Notes: generated by a model from the sequence alone, not told the origin. A stretch of DNA of 64,000 nt from Alcaligenaceae bacterium (GCA_013416435.1 JACCEN010000008.1:62001-126000), one strand, 5' to 3'. Counted from the stretch's first letter, positions 48,377 to 58,165 are shown. Program-made: numbers and translations.

Positions 48377-48398
48377 GGGCTCTGTCCGCGTTTCTTGC

Positions 48399-48425
48399 GG
48401 GGTCAGACCCGATGGGTCTGACCCC
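48399..48425. repeat. 27-bp shortened palindromic repeat
   Basis: The arms are GGGGTCAGACCC and GGGTCTGACCCC around GAT. Both arms lost the same inner base, so the palindrome survives. Confidence 0.88.
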
Positions 48426-48440
48426 CTGAAGCGTCACGAG

Positions 48441-49385
48441 TCAACACGGGGTCAGACCCTGTTCAGGGTCTGACCCCTTGGAGCCGCTCGTCAGAATATC
48501 CCAGACTTGGCGAGTGGCTTCCGCATACGAGGCTTGTGGATTGCGATACAGGCCCAACTCGAACTCCACGCATTTCAGGCCGGGCGTGCCGGCCAAGGAC
48601 AACAGTTCGCCCGACTCGAGTTCGCGCCGGACGAGGCTGCGTGGCAGCCATGCCATGCCAAGTCCGGACTTTGCCATTTCCTTGACGCCCGCCAGGAAAA
48701 TCGATTCATGCACGATCTCGATGGGGCTCTTCGTGGGCAGTGTGCCCAGGCACGCGCGCTGAACGACGCGTCCCATGAAGCTGTCTTGCGGAAAGCCCAG
48801 TAGCTTGAGCGGCTGCCCGCTGCGCGGCACATGCGCAGGCGTGCCGTCGGCGAGACGGGCGGAAATCGGAACCAAGGTTTCCGTGCCTATGGGATGGCGG
48901 CATGCGTTGGGCACCCGGTTGCGCAGCAAATCGTCTTTTTCTTCCATGCAAAGCAAGAGATCGACCTGTCCCAGCATGAACGCCGCCACGCATTCGTCGC
49001 GATTTTCAGAGCGTACGTTGAAATCGATATGCGAAATGCCATGATCGTTCAATTGCTGGAGCAGGCCAGGAAGCAAGGTGATGGTCAACGAGTGCTGGGT
49101 GGCAAGCGTGACCCGCGCCTGATAGGCGCTTTCGGACTGGATGCGATTGCGCAGCTGATTCATGTCGTGCAGCAGCGTCCGGAATGCGGAGATATGCCGT
49201 TCTCCTATAGGGGTCAGGCGGATGGGCTGGCTGCGCCGATCGATGAGCTCGGTGTTCAGCCATGCTTCAAACAACTGTATGCGGCGTGAAAAAGCCGGCT
49301 GGGTTACGTTGCGCAGCACTGCCGCCCGCGAAAATGTGCCGGCTTCCGCAAGAGCGATCAGATCTTCAAGCCAGGCCATTTTCAT
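48441..49385 (-). CDS. LysR-family transcriptional regulator with repeat-derived tail
   Basis: The 314-residue regulator has an N-terminal helix-turn-helix (about 3-62: AEAGTFSRAAVLRNVTQPAFSRRIQ) and a LysR co-inducer domain. It is divergent from the D-cysteine desulfhydrase gene, with 115 bp between the starts, and probably controls the dcyD-glt operon. The ATG at 49385 fits the family N-terminus. The C-terminal stretch GSKGSDPEQGLTPC is encoded by the palindromic repeat at 48448-48477, replacing the native end. Confidence 0.9.
   Translation of the reverse strand: MKMAWLEDLIALAEAGTFSRAAVLRNVTQPAFSRRIQLFEAWLNTELIDRRSQPIRLTPIGERHISAFRTLLHDMNQLRNRIQSESAYQARVTLATQHSLTITLLPGLLQQLNDHGISHIDFNVRSENRDECVAAFMLGQVDLLLCMEEKDDLLRNRVPNACRHPIGTETLVPISARLADGTPAHVPRSGQPLKLLGFPQDSFMGRVVQRACLGTLPTKSPIEIVHESIFLAGVKEMAKSGLGMAWLPRSLVRRELESGELLSLAGTPGLKCVEFELGLYRNPQASYAEATRQVWDILTSGSKGSDPEQGLTPC
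48448..48477. repeat. 30-bp palindromic repeat inside the LysR gene 3' end
   Basis: The arms are GGGGTCAGACCCT and AGGGTCTGACCCC around GTTC. It is read in the LysR frame as GSDPEQGLTP. Confidence 0.93.
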
Positions 49386-49500
49386 TGCGTGTCCTCCGAC
49401 GTTATGCAAATAATGCATGACGGAACAATAAATTGGTATTAGGCAAATCACCGAGCGCTCAGTACCATGGCCTCCATACTTGTAACAGGAGTTGAGTGCC

Positions 49501-50499
49501 ATGCACCTTGCTGCTTATCCCCGTATCCGTCTCGGCCATTTCCCGACGCCGCTCGAATTCATGCCACGATTGACCGCGCATCTGGGTGGACCGAATCTTT
49601 ACATCAAGCGTGACGACTGCACCGGGCTGGCGACGGGCGGAAACAAGACCCGCAAGCTGGAGTTCCTCGCGGCCGAGGCGCTGGCGCAGGGCGCCGACAC
49701 GCTGATCACCCAGGGCGCCGTGCAGTCCAATCATGCGCGCCAGACCGCCGCCGCCGCCGCGAGGCTGGGGCTGAAGTGCAAGATACTTCTTGAAGAGCGG
49801 GTCAGCGATGCCAGCCCCGAATACGACCAGTCAGGGAACGTACTGCTCGACCGCCTGCTGGGCGGCGATATCGTGGCGCGTTATCCGGCCGGCACGAACA
49901 TGCAGGCTGAAATGGAAAAGCTGGCCGATGCCCTCCGCGGTGACGGGCATAAACCCTATGTCATTCCCGGCGGAGGATCCAATCCGGTGGGCGCGCTGGG
50001 GTACGTGGCATGCGCCCAGGAGCTGCTCAATCAATCTTTCGAACAGGAACTGCGCATCGATCATGTCGTACACGCCACGGGCAGTACGGGAACCCAGGCG
50101 GGGTTGGTCGTGGGGTTGCGCGCAAGCAATAGCGGAATACCCGTATATGGCGTCAGTGTGCGTGCACAAAGGGATATCCAGGAGGACAATGTCTGGCGGC
50201 TCGTGCAGAATACGCTTGACTTCATGGGTCTTCCGGCGTCTTCGGTGGACCGCAGCGATGTCGTGGCAAATTCCGATTTTGTGGGCGCCGGTTATGGCGT
50301 ACCTACGGATGCAATGGTGGAAGCAATACGTCTGACGGCCGAGCACGAGGCCATCTTGCTGGATCCGGTGTACTCGGGCAAGGGTATGGCCGGGCTGATC
50401 GCTCTGATCCGCTCCGGTCATTTCAAGAAGGGCGAGAACGTGGTGTTTGTGCACACTGGCGGAGCAGTCGGCCTTTACGGCTATCGCCAGATTTTTTAA
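49501..50499 (+). CDS. dcyD: D-cysteine desulfhydrase / ACC deaminase family PLP enzyme
   Basis: The 332-residue fold-II PLP protein has the PLP-lysine motif [10 protein letters not shown] (K49) and the [15 protein letters not shown] loop of DcyD and ACC deaminase. DcyD converts D-cysteine to pyruvate, sulfide and ammonia. The ATG at 49501 has AGGAG nine bases upstream; a TTG at 49492 is too close to it. An amino-acid ABC transporter follows 21 bp later. In E. coli dcyD also neighbours a cystine transporter operon, so a sulfur amino acid is a reasonable substrate; other D- or cyclic amino acids are possible. Confidence 0.85.
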   Translation: MHLAAYPRIRLGHFPTPLEFMPRLTAHLGGPNLYIKRDDCTGLATGGNKTRKLEFLAAEALAQGADTLITQGAVQSNHARQTAAAAARLGLKCKILLEERVSDASPEYDQSGNVLLDRLLGGDIVARYPAGTNMQAEMEKLADALRGDGHKPYVIPGGGSNPVGALGYVACAQELLNQSFEQELRIDHVVHATGSTGTQAGLVVGLRASNSGIPVYGVSVRAQRDIQEDNVWRLVQNTLDFMGLPASSVDRSDVVANSDFVGAGYGVPTDAMVEAIRLTAEHEAILLDPVYSGKGMAGLIALIRSGHFKKGENVVFVHTGGAVGLYGYRQIF

Positions 50500-50520
50500 G
50501 CATACCAAGGAGTTCTAGAC

Positions 50521-51420
50521 ATGAAAAAAAGTGCTTTGACTTGTTTGACCGCTTTGGCAGTGATGCTTGCTGCGCCCGTGTACGCGGACGGCCGGCTGGA
50601 AAAAATCAAATCGTCCGGTGAAATCGCCCTGGGCCACCGTGATTCGTCCATTCCTTTTTCCTATCTGGACGACAAGCAGCAGCCCATCGGGTATTCGCTT
50701 GACATCTGCTACAAGATCATCGATGCCGTGAAGGCCAAGATCGGCGTGGACAAGCTCAACATCAAGCTGGTCCCTGTGACGTCCTCCACCCGCATTCCGC
50801 TCCTGGCCAACGGCACGGTGGACATGAACTGCGGTTCGTCCACCAACACCATAGAACGGCAGGCCCAGGTATGGTTCGCACCCACCACTTTTGTGACGGC
50901 GACGCGCTTCCTGGCCTTGAAGTCCTCCAACTTGAACAAGCTTGAAGACTTCAAGGGCAAGACCGTGGTTTCCACGGCCGGCACCAGCAATATACGGTGG
51001 CTGACCGGCGCGAATGAACAGCAGAAGCTCAACATGAACATCATCGCCGCCAAGGACCACGCCGAGGCGCAGCTGACGGTCAGCAGCGGGCGTGCGGCGG
51101 CATTCTTCATGGACGACATCCTGCTCGCCGGCCTGGTGGCTACGTCCAGGAATCCTTCCGAATGGATGATCAGCCAGGATGCCTACACCATCGAACCCTA
51201 TGCGCTCATGATCCCCAAGGATGATCCGGAGTTCAAGAAGATCGTCGACGACACCATCAAGGGCATGATGAAGGACGGCTCGCTGGCGGCGCTCTACAAG
51301 AAATGGTTCGAGTCTCCCATTCCGCCCAAGAATGTAAACCTGAATCTTCCCATGAGCGAACAGCTCAAGAAAGTGGTTGCCAACCCGACGGACTCGGCGG
51401 ATCCCAACGATTACAAATAA
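50521..51420 (+). CDS. Polar amino-acid ABC transporter periplasmic binding protein (GltI type)
   Basis: The 299-residue protein has a signal peptide ending in VYA and the SBP_bac_3 fold. The GltI-like sequence DSSIPFSYLDDKQQPIGYSLDI and NCGSSTNTIERQ are glutamate/aspartate-binder features. An AAGGAG ribosome binding site precedes the start. It is the second gene of the dcyD operon. The ligand could be glutamate/aspartate or, given dcyD, a sulfur-containing amino acid. Confidence 0.88.
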   Translation: MKKSALTCLTALAVMLAAPVYADGRLEKIKSSGEIALGHRDSSIPFSYLDDKQQPIGYSLDICYKIIDAVKAKIGVDKLNIKLVPVTSSTRIPLLANGTVDMNCGSSTNTIERQAQVWFAPTTFVTATRFLALKSSNLNKLEDFKGKTVVSTAGTSNIRWLTGANEQQKLNMNIIAAKDHAEAQLTVSSGRAAAFFMDDILLAGLVATSRNPSEWMISQDAYTIEPYALMIPKDDPEFKKIVDDTIKGMMKDGSLAALYKKWFESPIPPKNVNLNLPMSEQLKKVVANPTDSADPNDYK

Positions 51421-51455
51421 TCGTTGCCGTTCAGGCGCGCATCGCGCGCGCCCGG

Positions 51456-51484
51456 CCCACCGCGCAGTGCGGCTGTGCGGTGGG
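51456..51484 (+). terminator. Intercistronic hairpin after the binding-protein gene
   Basis: CCCACCGCGCA pairs with TGTGCGGTGGG around a seven-base loop in the 96 bp between the binding-protein and permease genes. Such hairpins commonly keep binding-protein mRNA more abundant than permease mRNA. Confidence 0.5.
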
Positions 51485-51516
51485 CATTTGGTGTCACAGC
51501 TGTTCCGGAGCACAGT

Positions 51517-52275
51517 ATGAATTACAACTGGAATTGGTCCGTATTCTTCAATGAGGCGCCAGGCGGCGTCACTTATATGGAGACCCTTCTCTGGGGGCTT
51601 GCATGGACCGTGGGCACGGCATGCCTGTCCTGGATACTGGCATTGTCCATGGGAACGATCGTGGGCGTGGCTCGCACGACGCAAATCGGCTGGGCCCGGC
51701 GATTGGGCACGGCGTATGTCGAGCTGCTGCGCAATATTCCCCTGCTGGTGCAGATGTTCTTGTGGTATTTCGTCATGCCGGAGCTGGTCCCGCGCGCGCT
51801 TGGAGACGCGATCAAGCAGATCGCTCCCCCGTGGGGCATCTTCCTGCCTGCGGTTCTCTGCCTGGGGTTCTACACTTCTTCGCGCGTGGCCGAACAGGTC
51901 AGGGCCGGCATCGAATCGCTGCCGGTGGGCCAGCGCATGGCCGCCACCGCGCTGGGCATGAAGCAGGTGCAAGTATATCGATACGTCCTTCTGCCAAGCT
52001 CATTCCGGATCATCCTGCCGCCATTGACATCTGAACTGCTGAATCTCATCAAGAATACATCCGTGGCGTTCACGATCGGGCTGTTCGAGCTCGTTGGGGC
52101 GGCACGATCCATGCAGGAATTCAGCTTCCAGGTCTTTGAAACCTTCGCCATGGCGACGCTCTTTTATCTCATCCTCAATCTCATCGTGGTCAAGGCCATG
52201 AGCCTGATCGAGCGCCGGATGGCGGTGCCGGGATTCTTCGGACCGGCCTCCTCGACCAAGGAGAGCGCGGCATGA
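51517..52275 (+). CDS. Amino-acid ABC transporter permease (GltJ type)
   Basis: The 252-residue membrane protein has five or so helices and the His/Glu/Gln-family permease motif SSRVAEQVRAGIESLPVGQRMAATALGM (EAA loop). The ATG at 51517 follows CCGGAG; an upstream frame is not permease-like. It overlaps the second permease by four bases. Together they form the heterodimeric channel of the importer. Confidence 0.9.
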   Translation: MNYNWNWSVFFNEAPGGVTYMETLLWGLAWTVGTACLSWILALSMGTIVGVARTTQIGWARRLGTAYVELLRNIPLLVQMFLWYFVMPELVPRALGDAIKQIAPPWGIFLPAVLCLGFYTSSRVAEQVRAGIESLPVGQRMAATALGMKQVQVYRYVLLPSSFRIILPPLTSELLNLIKNTSVAFTIGLFELVGAARSMQEFSFQVFETFAMATLFYLILNLIVVKAMSLIERRMAVPGFFGPASSTKESAA

Positions 52276-52961
52276 ACGGATTCGATTTCGATGTCATCCA
52301 GCGGTCCTGGGTCTATCTGTTCCAGGACGGCATGGTTTTCACGATCAAGCTGACGCTGTTTTCCGCGATCGGCGGACTGGTGCTGGGCACTTTGCTGGCC
52401 TTGTGCCGCCTGTCCGGCATCAAGCCGCTGGCCTGGGCGGCGGGCACCTATGTGAACCTGCTGCGGGCCTTGCCTCTGATCCTGGTCATCTTCTGGTTCT
52501 ATTTTTTGGTGCCTTACATCGGCGCATGGGTCACCGGAGCCAGCCGGCCCATATCGGTGGGCGGCTTCACGTCGGCCCTGGTCACCTTCACCTTGTTCGA
52601 GGCCGCCTATTTTTGCGAAATCATGAGGGCCGGCATACAGTCGGTGCCGCGTGGGCAGCTGTCCGCCGGCTATGCGCTGGGCATGACTTATTGGCAGGTC
52701 ATGGGCAAGGTGGTGCTGCCGCAGGCGTTTCGCAACATGACGCCCATACTGCTGACGCAGACCATCGTGCTGTTCCAGGATACCTCCCTGGTTTATGTGC
52801 TGTCCCTGACCGACTTCCTGGGCGCCGCCACCAAGGTGGCCCAGCGGGATGGCAGGCTGATAGAAATGTACTTGTTCGTGGCCGTGGTGTATTTCATCAT
52901 GAGCTATTCCGCATCGCTGCTGGTCCGCCGCCTGCGCGAGCGCACCAGCATTGCGCGATAA
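52272..52961 (+). CDS. Amino-acid ABC transporter permease (GltK type)
   Basis: The 229-residue protein has the EAA-loop sequence YFCEIMRAGIQSVPRGQLSAGYALGM and several membrane helices. Its ATG overlaps the upstream permease stop (ATGA), indicating coupling. It is the second channel subunit of the importer. Confidence 0.9.
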   Translation: MNGFDFDVIQRSWVYLFQDGMVFTIKLTLFSAIGGLVLGTLLALCRLSGIKPLAWAAGTYVNLLRALPLILVIFWFYFLVPYIGAWVTGASRPISVGGFTSALVTFTLFEAAYFCEIMRAGIQSVPRGQLSAGYALGMTYWQVMGKVVLPQAFRNMTPILLTQTIVLFQDTSLVYVLSLTDFLGAATKVAQRDGRLIEMYLFVAVVYFIMSYSASLLVRRLRERTSIAR

Positions 52962-52987
52962 GATTCGAAAGACTAGCAGGAGCCTGA

Positions 52988-53722
<735 letters not shown>

Positions 53723-53735
53723 GGGGTCAGACCCC
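53723..53735. repeat. Single arm of the palindromic repeat
   Basis: GGGGTCAGACCCC stands alone directly after the ATPase stop codon. The convergent oxygenase gene's stop codon lies inside it. Confidence 0.85.
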
Positions 53736-54431
53736 GTCTGCGAAGAACGGCGGCCCGACAGGGGTCAGACCCTGTACAGGGTCTGACCCCAACGTCCTTG
53801 CAAGAAACGGGGTCTGACCCCATGTCGCCGCCGGGTCGCGCCTGAACCAGCCGGTCAGGCTCCAGCGCGTACGCTTGCAGGGCCGTACTTCATGTAGGAT
53901 GGTATCGCTTCTGAACAGCGCGAGGCGGCCCGGCTGGGGCAGGATGCGCGTCATCTCCTGGCCGCTGTCCGGGCAATACAGGCAGAGCTCGCCTTCATCC
54001 TCCGGTGTCCATTGCGAATTCAGGTACAGCACGAGCGAGATCTTCCGATGGGGCTGGCCCTGATGCTGATCCATGTGCTTTTTATAGCCTTGTCCCGCCG
54101 GATAACGGGCGAAATGGAATTCGGCGTTATTGAGGCCCAGAAAAAAATGGCGGTTCAGCTCGCCGCGCCAGGCTTCGGTGAGCGCAAGAAAACGCGCCGT
54201 TGCTCCCTGGGCCTGTTCCGGCTCCAGCCAGCATATGGAGTCGCCCCGAATGTCGGTGTGGGTCGAAACCTGGGCTCCATGGCCGATGCTCGCCTGGCGG
54301 AAGCGACCCTGGTCCCAGTCCTGTGTGCATCGGGCGCGCAACTGATTGCATAGCTGTGGGTCGATCAGGCCGTCTGAAACGGCCCAACCCTGGTCGGCCA
54401 GGGATTCCAGCAACAGCTCATGCGGCTGCAT
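53727..54431 (-). CDS. Fe(II)/2-oxoglutarate oxygenase (prolyl-4-hydroxylase type) with repeat-derived tail
   Basis: The 234-residue protein has a double-stranded beta-helix core. The iron motif HxD is in KKHMDQH, the distal histidine in ILHEVRP and the 2-oxoglutarate arginine in RWSLTGWFRR, with FHFARYPAGQGY upstream. It is predicted to hydroxylate a protein or small molecule. The normal sequence ends near WFRRD; about 35 further residues, including GSDPVQGLTP, are encoded by the repeats at 53761 and 53809, and the stop lies in a third arm. It is convergent with the ATPase gene. Confidence 0.82.
   Translation of the reverse strand: MQPHELLLESLADQGWAVSDGLIDPQLCNQLRARCTQDWDQGRFRQASIGHGAQVSTHTDIRGDSICWLEPEQAQGATARFLALTEAWRGELNRHFFLGLNNAEFHFARYPAGQGYKKHMDQHQGQPHRKISLVLYLNSQWTPEDEGELCLYCPDSGQEMTRILPQPGRLALFRSDTILHEVRPCKRTRWSLTGWFRRDPAATWGQTPFLARTLGSDPVQGLTPVGPPFFADGV
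53761..53790. repeat. 30-bp palindromic repeat inside the oxygenase gene 3' end
   Basis: The arms are GGGGTCAGACCCT and AGGGTCTGACCCC around GTAC, the same matched variant as at 1524. It is read as GSDPVQGLTP in the oxygenase frame. Confidence 0.93.
53809..53821. repeat. Single arm of the palindromic repeat
   Basis: GGGGTCTGACCCC stands alone within the oxygenase reading frame. Together with the arm at 53723 it could represent one split unit. Confidence 0.8.
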
Positions 54432-54592
54432 GATGCGCCGCCGTCTCGATTCGATTTAGGTCCATAGGGGTCCTGTGGTTCGTGGCATGCGCCGCTAAAG
54501 GCCATGCGTAGAACCGGTGCGACGGTTAAAGGCGGAAAAAGAGGGGGTAAAATTATAAAACACTTATCAATTTACGGTAGTAAGGAGCTTCC

Positions 54593-55630
54593 ATGTTCTT
54601 GAAGAACGCATGGTATGTGGCTGCCAGCGATCACGAGATCGGTCGCCGGCTGCATCCATGCAAGGTCTTGGGCGAAGACGTCGTCCTGTATCGCAAGCAG
54701 AACGGCGCCGTGGCTGCGCTTGAAGACGCCTGTCCGCATCGCAAGCTGCCCTTGTCCATGGGCCGTTTGCTGGACAACGACGGCGTCGAATGTGGATACC
54801 ACGGCCTGGTCTTCGACTGTTCCGGCAGTTGCGTGAAAGCGCCCGGCATGGCGAAGCCGGCCAAGCAGGCCGTCGTGCGCAGCTATCCCGTGGCGGAACG
54901 CTATGGCCTGGTATGGATATGGATGGGCGACCCTGACAAGGCGGATCCGGACGACATCCTGAACGTGGAGCACTGGGGCGATCCCACATGGGGCGTCAAT
55001 CGCGGCGACGCCATGACGGTGAATTGCAATTACCTTTATCTGACCGACAACCTGCTCGACCCGTCGCATGTGTCCTGGGTGCACCAGACTTCTTTCGGCA
55101 ACTCGGATATCGTCGGCCACCCGCTGCAAACCCAGGTCGACGAAGACCGTGTGCTGGTGTCGCGCTGGATGAAGAACGTGGAAGTGGCGCCTTTCTACGC
55201 CAAGTTCGTCAAGTTTTCTGGAAACTGCGACCGGAAGCAGCATTACGAGATTCGGGTGCCATCCCACGCCGTGATCAAGGCCATTTTCACGCCGGCCGGC
55301 ACGGCGAGCGATACCGAACCCTTCCATCCCGATGTATTCCTGATGGATTCCTATAATTTCCTCACGCCTGTCGACGAGTCGACGACCCGCTACTTCTGGT
55401 TCCAGCTGCGCAATTTCAGCCCCGATGACGAAGAAGTCTCCAGGCAGTTCGCCCGCGACGTGCGGCACGCTTTCGAAGAGGATCGCGTCGTGCTCGAGGC
55501 CGTCCATGCCGGCATGGCCAAGAGTCCCTCAAGGCTCAACCTGCCGCAGGACGCGGGTCCGCTGCGCTTCCGGCAGAAGGTCCAGGCCTTGATCGACGCC
55601 GAGCGCTCGGGCGCGCCGGTGCCGGCCTGA
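54593..55630 (+). CDS. Rieske-type aromatic oxygenase, VanA-like (vanillate O-demethylase type)
   Basis: The 345-residue protein has a Rieske [2Fe-2S] site (CPH at 47-49 and CGYH at 67-70) and the mononuclear iron motif in LLDPSHVSWVH. The N-terminus MFLKNAWYVAA is typical of VanA. VanA demethylates vanillate with electrons from VanB, but no VanB-type reductase lies in the window, so the reductase must be elsewhere or the substrate may differ. An AAGGAG ribosome binding site precedes the start. The leader is A/T-rich. Confidence 0.85.
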   Translation: MFLKNAWYVAASDHEIGRRLHPCKVLGEDVVLYRKQNGAVAALEDACPHRKLPLSMGRLLDNDGVECGYHGLVFDCSGSCVKAPGMAKPAKQAVVRSYPVAERYGLVWIWMGDPDKADPDDILNVEHWGDPTWGVNRGDAMTVNCNYLYLTDNLLDPSHVSWVHQTSFGNSDIVGHPLQTQVDEDRVLVSRWMKNVEVAPFYAKFVKFSGNCDRKQHYEIRVPSHAVIKAIFTPAGTASDTEPFHPDVFLMDSYNFLTPVDESTTRYFWFQLRNFSPDDEEVSRQFARDVRHAFEEDRVVLEAVHAGMAKSPSRLNLPQDAGPLRFRQKVQALIDAERSGAPVPA

Positions 55631-55686
55631 GGCGGCCGTCCATTTTTTATGCATGACAGACAATAACGTTGACAGCGAGGGTGGAG

Positions 55687-55803
55687 ATGACGACAGGCGA
55701 GTGGATAGTGCTGGGCATATTCGGTGTAGGATTGGCGTGCTCTTTTTCCTTGTTTTGGTGGCTCATACGCAACGTGCGGCGCGATCAGCGCCGTAAGGAC
55801 TAA
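55687..55803 (+). CDS. Small single-span membrane protein (38 aa)
   Basis: A short frame of 38 codons runs from an ATG behind GAGGGTGGAG. It encodes a hydrophobic segment (about residues 6-28, WIVLGIFGVGLACSFSLFWW) and a basic tail RNVRRDQRRKD, so it would sit in the inner membrane with the tail inside. No family is recognised. It lies between the VanA-like gene and the aminotransferase gene. The good ribosome binding site and the positive-inside tail support it; homologues would be needed to confirm it. Confidence 0.5.
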   Translation: MTTGEWIVLGIFGVGLACSFSLFWWLIRNVRRDQRRKD

Positions 55804-55861
55804 TTTGCGGTAATCTAAAGAGTTGGCAATCTTTGCTCTTTATCGGGAATTTTCAGAAACC

Positions 55862-57058
55862 ATGGATTCGTACACCCATCCTTATACTTTTTCGCAACGC
55901 GCGCAGCAGCTGACCAGTTCGACGATCCGGGAAATCCTGAAAGTCACCGAGCGGCCCGAAATCATCTCTTTTGCCGGCGGGTTGCCCGCGCCGCAAGGTT
56001 TTCCGGTCGACGTCATCAACGATGCGTTTGCCCGCGTGCTGGCCCAGAACGGCCGGTCGGCGCTTCAATACGGCCCCACCGAAGGGTATGCACCGCTGCG
56101 CGCCTGGGTGGCGGAAGACCTGAAGCGAGTCGGGGCAGATGTGTCGCCCGATGAAATCCTCATCGTGTCCGGCTCGCAACAAGCGCTCGACATGCTGGGC
56201 AAGCTGTTCATCGATCCCGGCAGCAAGGTGCTGGTCGAGGCGCCCAGCTACCTGGGTGCGCTGCAGTCCTTTTCCCTGTTCGAACCCACCTACGTGGCCG
56301 TGCCCACCGACGAAGGCGGCCTGATTCCCGAAGGCCTGACTGCCGAAAGCGCGGCCGGCGCGCGGTTCATCTACGCGCTGCCCAATTTCCAGAATCCCAC
56401 CGGGCTTACGCTCAGTCTCGAACGCCGGCGCGCCTTGGCGGAGCGCTGTGCGGCGCTGCAGATTCCCATCATCGAAGACGACCCCTATGGCGAACTCCGC
56501 TACGCCGGCGAAGCCTTGCCCGGCCTGCTGGGCATCGGACGCGAGGTGGGCGCCACCGTCATCCGGTTGGGAACATTCTCCAAGGTGCTGGCGCCGGGCC
56601 TGAGGCTGGGTTATATCGCCGCGCCCCGTCACATCATAGCCAAGCTGGTGCAAATCAAACAGGCCACCGATCTGCACACGGCCACCCTGACCCAGATGGC
56701 GGTATATGAAACCATCAAGGGCGGCTTCCTGACCCAGCATCTGCCCATGGTGCGCGAGTTGTACAAGCAGCAGTGCGGCTACATGCTGGACGCGATGGCC
56801 GAACATTTTCCGTCGACCGCAAGCTGGACACGCCCCGAAGGCGGCATGTTCATCTGGGTGACCTTGCCGGAGCACATCGACGGCACCAAGCTGCTGGCAC
56901 GCGCCATCGAACGCAACGTGGCCTTCGTGCCCGGCGAACCCTTCTATGCGGGGGCGGGCGGCAAGTCCAACACCTTGCGCCTTAGCTTCGTTACCGTACC
57001 CGAGGAAAAGATCCGCGCCGGTATTGCCATACTGGGGCAACTGATCAAGGAAAGCTGA
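55862..57058 (+). CDS. PLP-dependent aminotransferase (2-aminoadipate/MocR-derived class)
   Basis: The 398-residue fold-I enzyme has the start motif ISFAGGLPAPQGFP, YGPTEGYAPLR, the aspartate-binding DDPYGELRY and the PLP lysine in TFSKVLAPGLRLGY. It resembles LysN-type 2-aminoadipate or aromatic/branched aminotransferases; the exact amino donor is not determinable. The ATG at 55862 was preferred over a TTG at 55823. ubiA follows after 6 bp, so they may share a transcript. Confidence 0.88.
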   Translation: MDSYTHPYTFSQRAQQLTSSTIREILKVTERPEIISFAGGLPAPQGFPVDVINDAFARVLAQNGRSALQYGPTEGYAPLRAWVAEDLKRVGADVSPDEILIVSGSQQALDMLGKLFIDPGSKVLVEAPSYLGALQSFSLFEPTYVAVPTDEGGLIPEGLTAESAAGARFIYALPNFQNPTGLTLSLERRRALAERCAALQIPIIEDDPYGELRYAGEALPGLLGIGREVGATVIRLGTFSKVLAPGLRLGYIAAPRHIIAKLVQIKQATDLHTATLTQMAVYETIKGGFLTQHLPMVRELYKQQCGYMLDAMAEHFPSTASWTRPEGGMFIWVTLPEHIDGTKLLARAIERNVAFVPGEPFYAGAGGKSNTLRLSFVTVPEEKIRAGIAILGQLIKES

Positions 57059-57064
57059 TCCGAG

Positions 57065-58042
57065 ATGGCGTCACCCAAGTCCGGATCCCCGCAGCCCGAA
57101 CACCTGGGCAAGCTGCTCGAGCCGGCTGCGCCCGGCACTCCCGATCTGGCCGACATGCGGCCGGACGACTGGGTCGAGCGCTGGCTGCCCCGTTCGTGGG
57201 GGCCCTACGCGCGGCTGTGCCGCCTGGACCGGCCGGTGGGAACATGGCTGACGCTGCTGCCCTGCCTGGCCGCGCTCGTGCAAGCCGCGGACGGCTGGCC
57301 CACCTTATTCCGGCTGTTCATTTTTTCGCTGGGCGCGTTGCTGATGCGCGGCATCGGGTGCTGCTTCAACGACATCTTCGATCGCGATATCGACAAGATG
57401 GTCGAGCGCACGCGTTTCCGGCCACTGACCAGCGGGCAGCTCAGCCTGCGCAACGCCCTATGGTTCGTGCTGGCGCAACTGGCGGTCTGCGCCTTGCTGC
57501 TGCTGGCGCTGAACGAATACAGCCGATGGCTTGCCGTCGCCCTGGTGCCCATCGTGATCGTGTACCCGCTATGCAAGCGTTTTACCTACTGGCCGCAGGT
57601 GGTGCTGGGCATAGGGTTCAACTGGGGCATGCTCATGGCCTGGTCCGACACGCAGAACACCGTTCCCCTGGCAGCGGTCGCCCTGTGGCTGGGCGCCGTG
57701 CTGTGGCAGGTCGGCTATGACTCCATCTATGCATACGTCGATGTCCGCGATGATCTCAAGCTGGGCCTGCATTCCACCGCCATGCGGTTCGCCGGCAAAG
57801 GCAAGATCTGGATCAGCGGGTTCTATATTGCAACGATCGTGCTGTGGGTGGCGGGCGGCTGGTCCATGGGCATGGATTGGCCTTATTACGTGGTCATGGC
57901 CGCGATCGCGGGCCACTTCATCTGGCAGATGAGGGTCTTCAGCCTGGCGCACCCCGACCGCAATTTCATGCTTTTCCGTGCCAATATGGCGGTGGGCGTG
58001 CTCCTGCTGGTCGCCGCTCTTGCCGGAACCGTCCTGGTGTAA
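57065..58042 (+). CDS. ubiA: 4-hydroxybenzoate octaprenyltransferase
   Basis: The 325-residue membrane protein attaches the polyprenyl chain to 4-hydroxybenzoate in ubiquinone synthesis. The first Mg-binding motif NDIFDRDID and the second DSIYAYVDVRDD are both present, with about nine helices. It carries an N-terminal soluble extension of ~40 residues. Three palindromic repeats lie downstream, starting one base after the stop. Confidence 0.92.
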   Translation: MASPKSGSPQPEHLGKLLEPAAPGTPDLADMRPDDWVERWLPRSWGPYARLCRLDRPVGTWLTLLPCLAALVQAADGWPTLFRLFIFSLGALLMRGIGCCFNDIFDRDIDKMVERTRFRPLTSGQLSLRNALWFVLAQLAVCALLLLALNEYSRWLAVALVPIVIVYPLCKRFTYWPQVVLGIGFNWGMLMAWSDTQNTVPLAAVALWLGAVLWQVGYDSIYAYVDVRDDLKLGLHSTAMRFAGKGKIWISGFYIATIVLWVAGGWSMGMDWPYYVVMAAIAGHFIWQMRVFSLAHPDRNFMLFRANMAVGVLLLVAALAGTVLV

Positions 58043-58072
58043 GGGGTCAGACCCCGTACGGGGTCTGACCCC
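58043..58072. repeat. 30-bp palindromic repeat
   Basis: A perfect common-form copy with the centre GTAC directly follows the ubiA stop. Confidence 0.95.
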
Positions 58073-58088
58073 ATAACCCATCGCCCGA

Positions 58089-58118
58089 GGGGTCAGACCC
58101 CACATGGGGTCTGACCCC
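58089..58118. repeat. 30-bp palindromic repeat
   Basis: A common-form copy with the centre ACAT, 16 bp from the previous one. Confidence 0.95.
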
Positions 58119-58135
58119 AAAAATCGTCGGCCGAA

Positions 58136-58165
58136 GGGGACAGACCCCGCATGGGGTCTGTCCCC
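58136..58165. repeat. 30-bp palindromic repeat, outer-arm compensatory variant
   Basis: The left arm begins GGGGACAG and the right arm ends CTGTCCCC, a matched T-to-A and A-to-T change that preserves pairing between the arms, while breaking the mini-palindrome within each arm. Confidence 0.95.

Noticed and set aside
48036-48477. The dense repeat cluster around the DUF3008 gene as an integron or attachment site.
   Set aside because: No integrase, no attC-like structure and no cassette-type genes; the pieces are all members of the 30-bp palindrome family.
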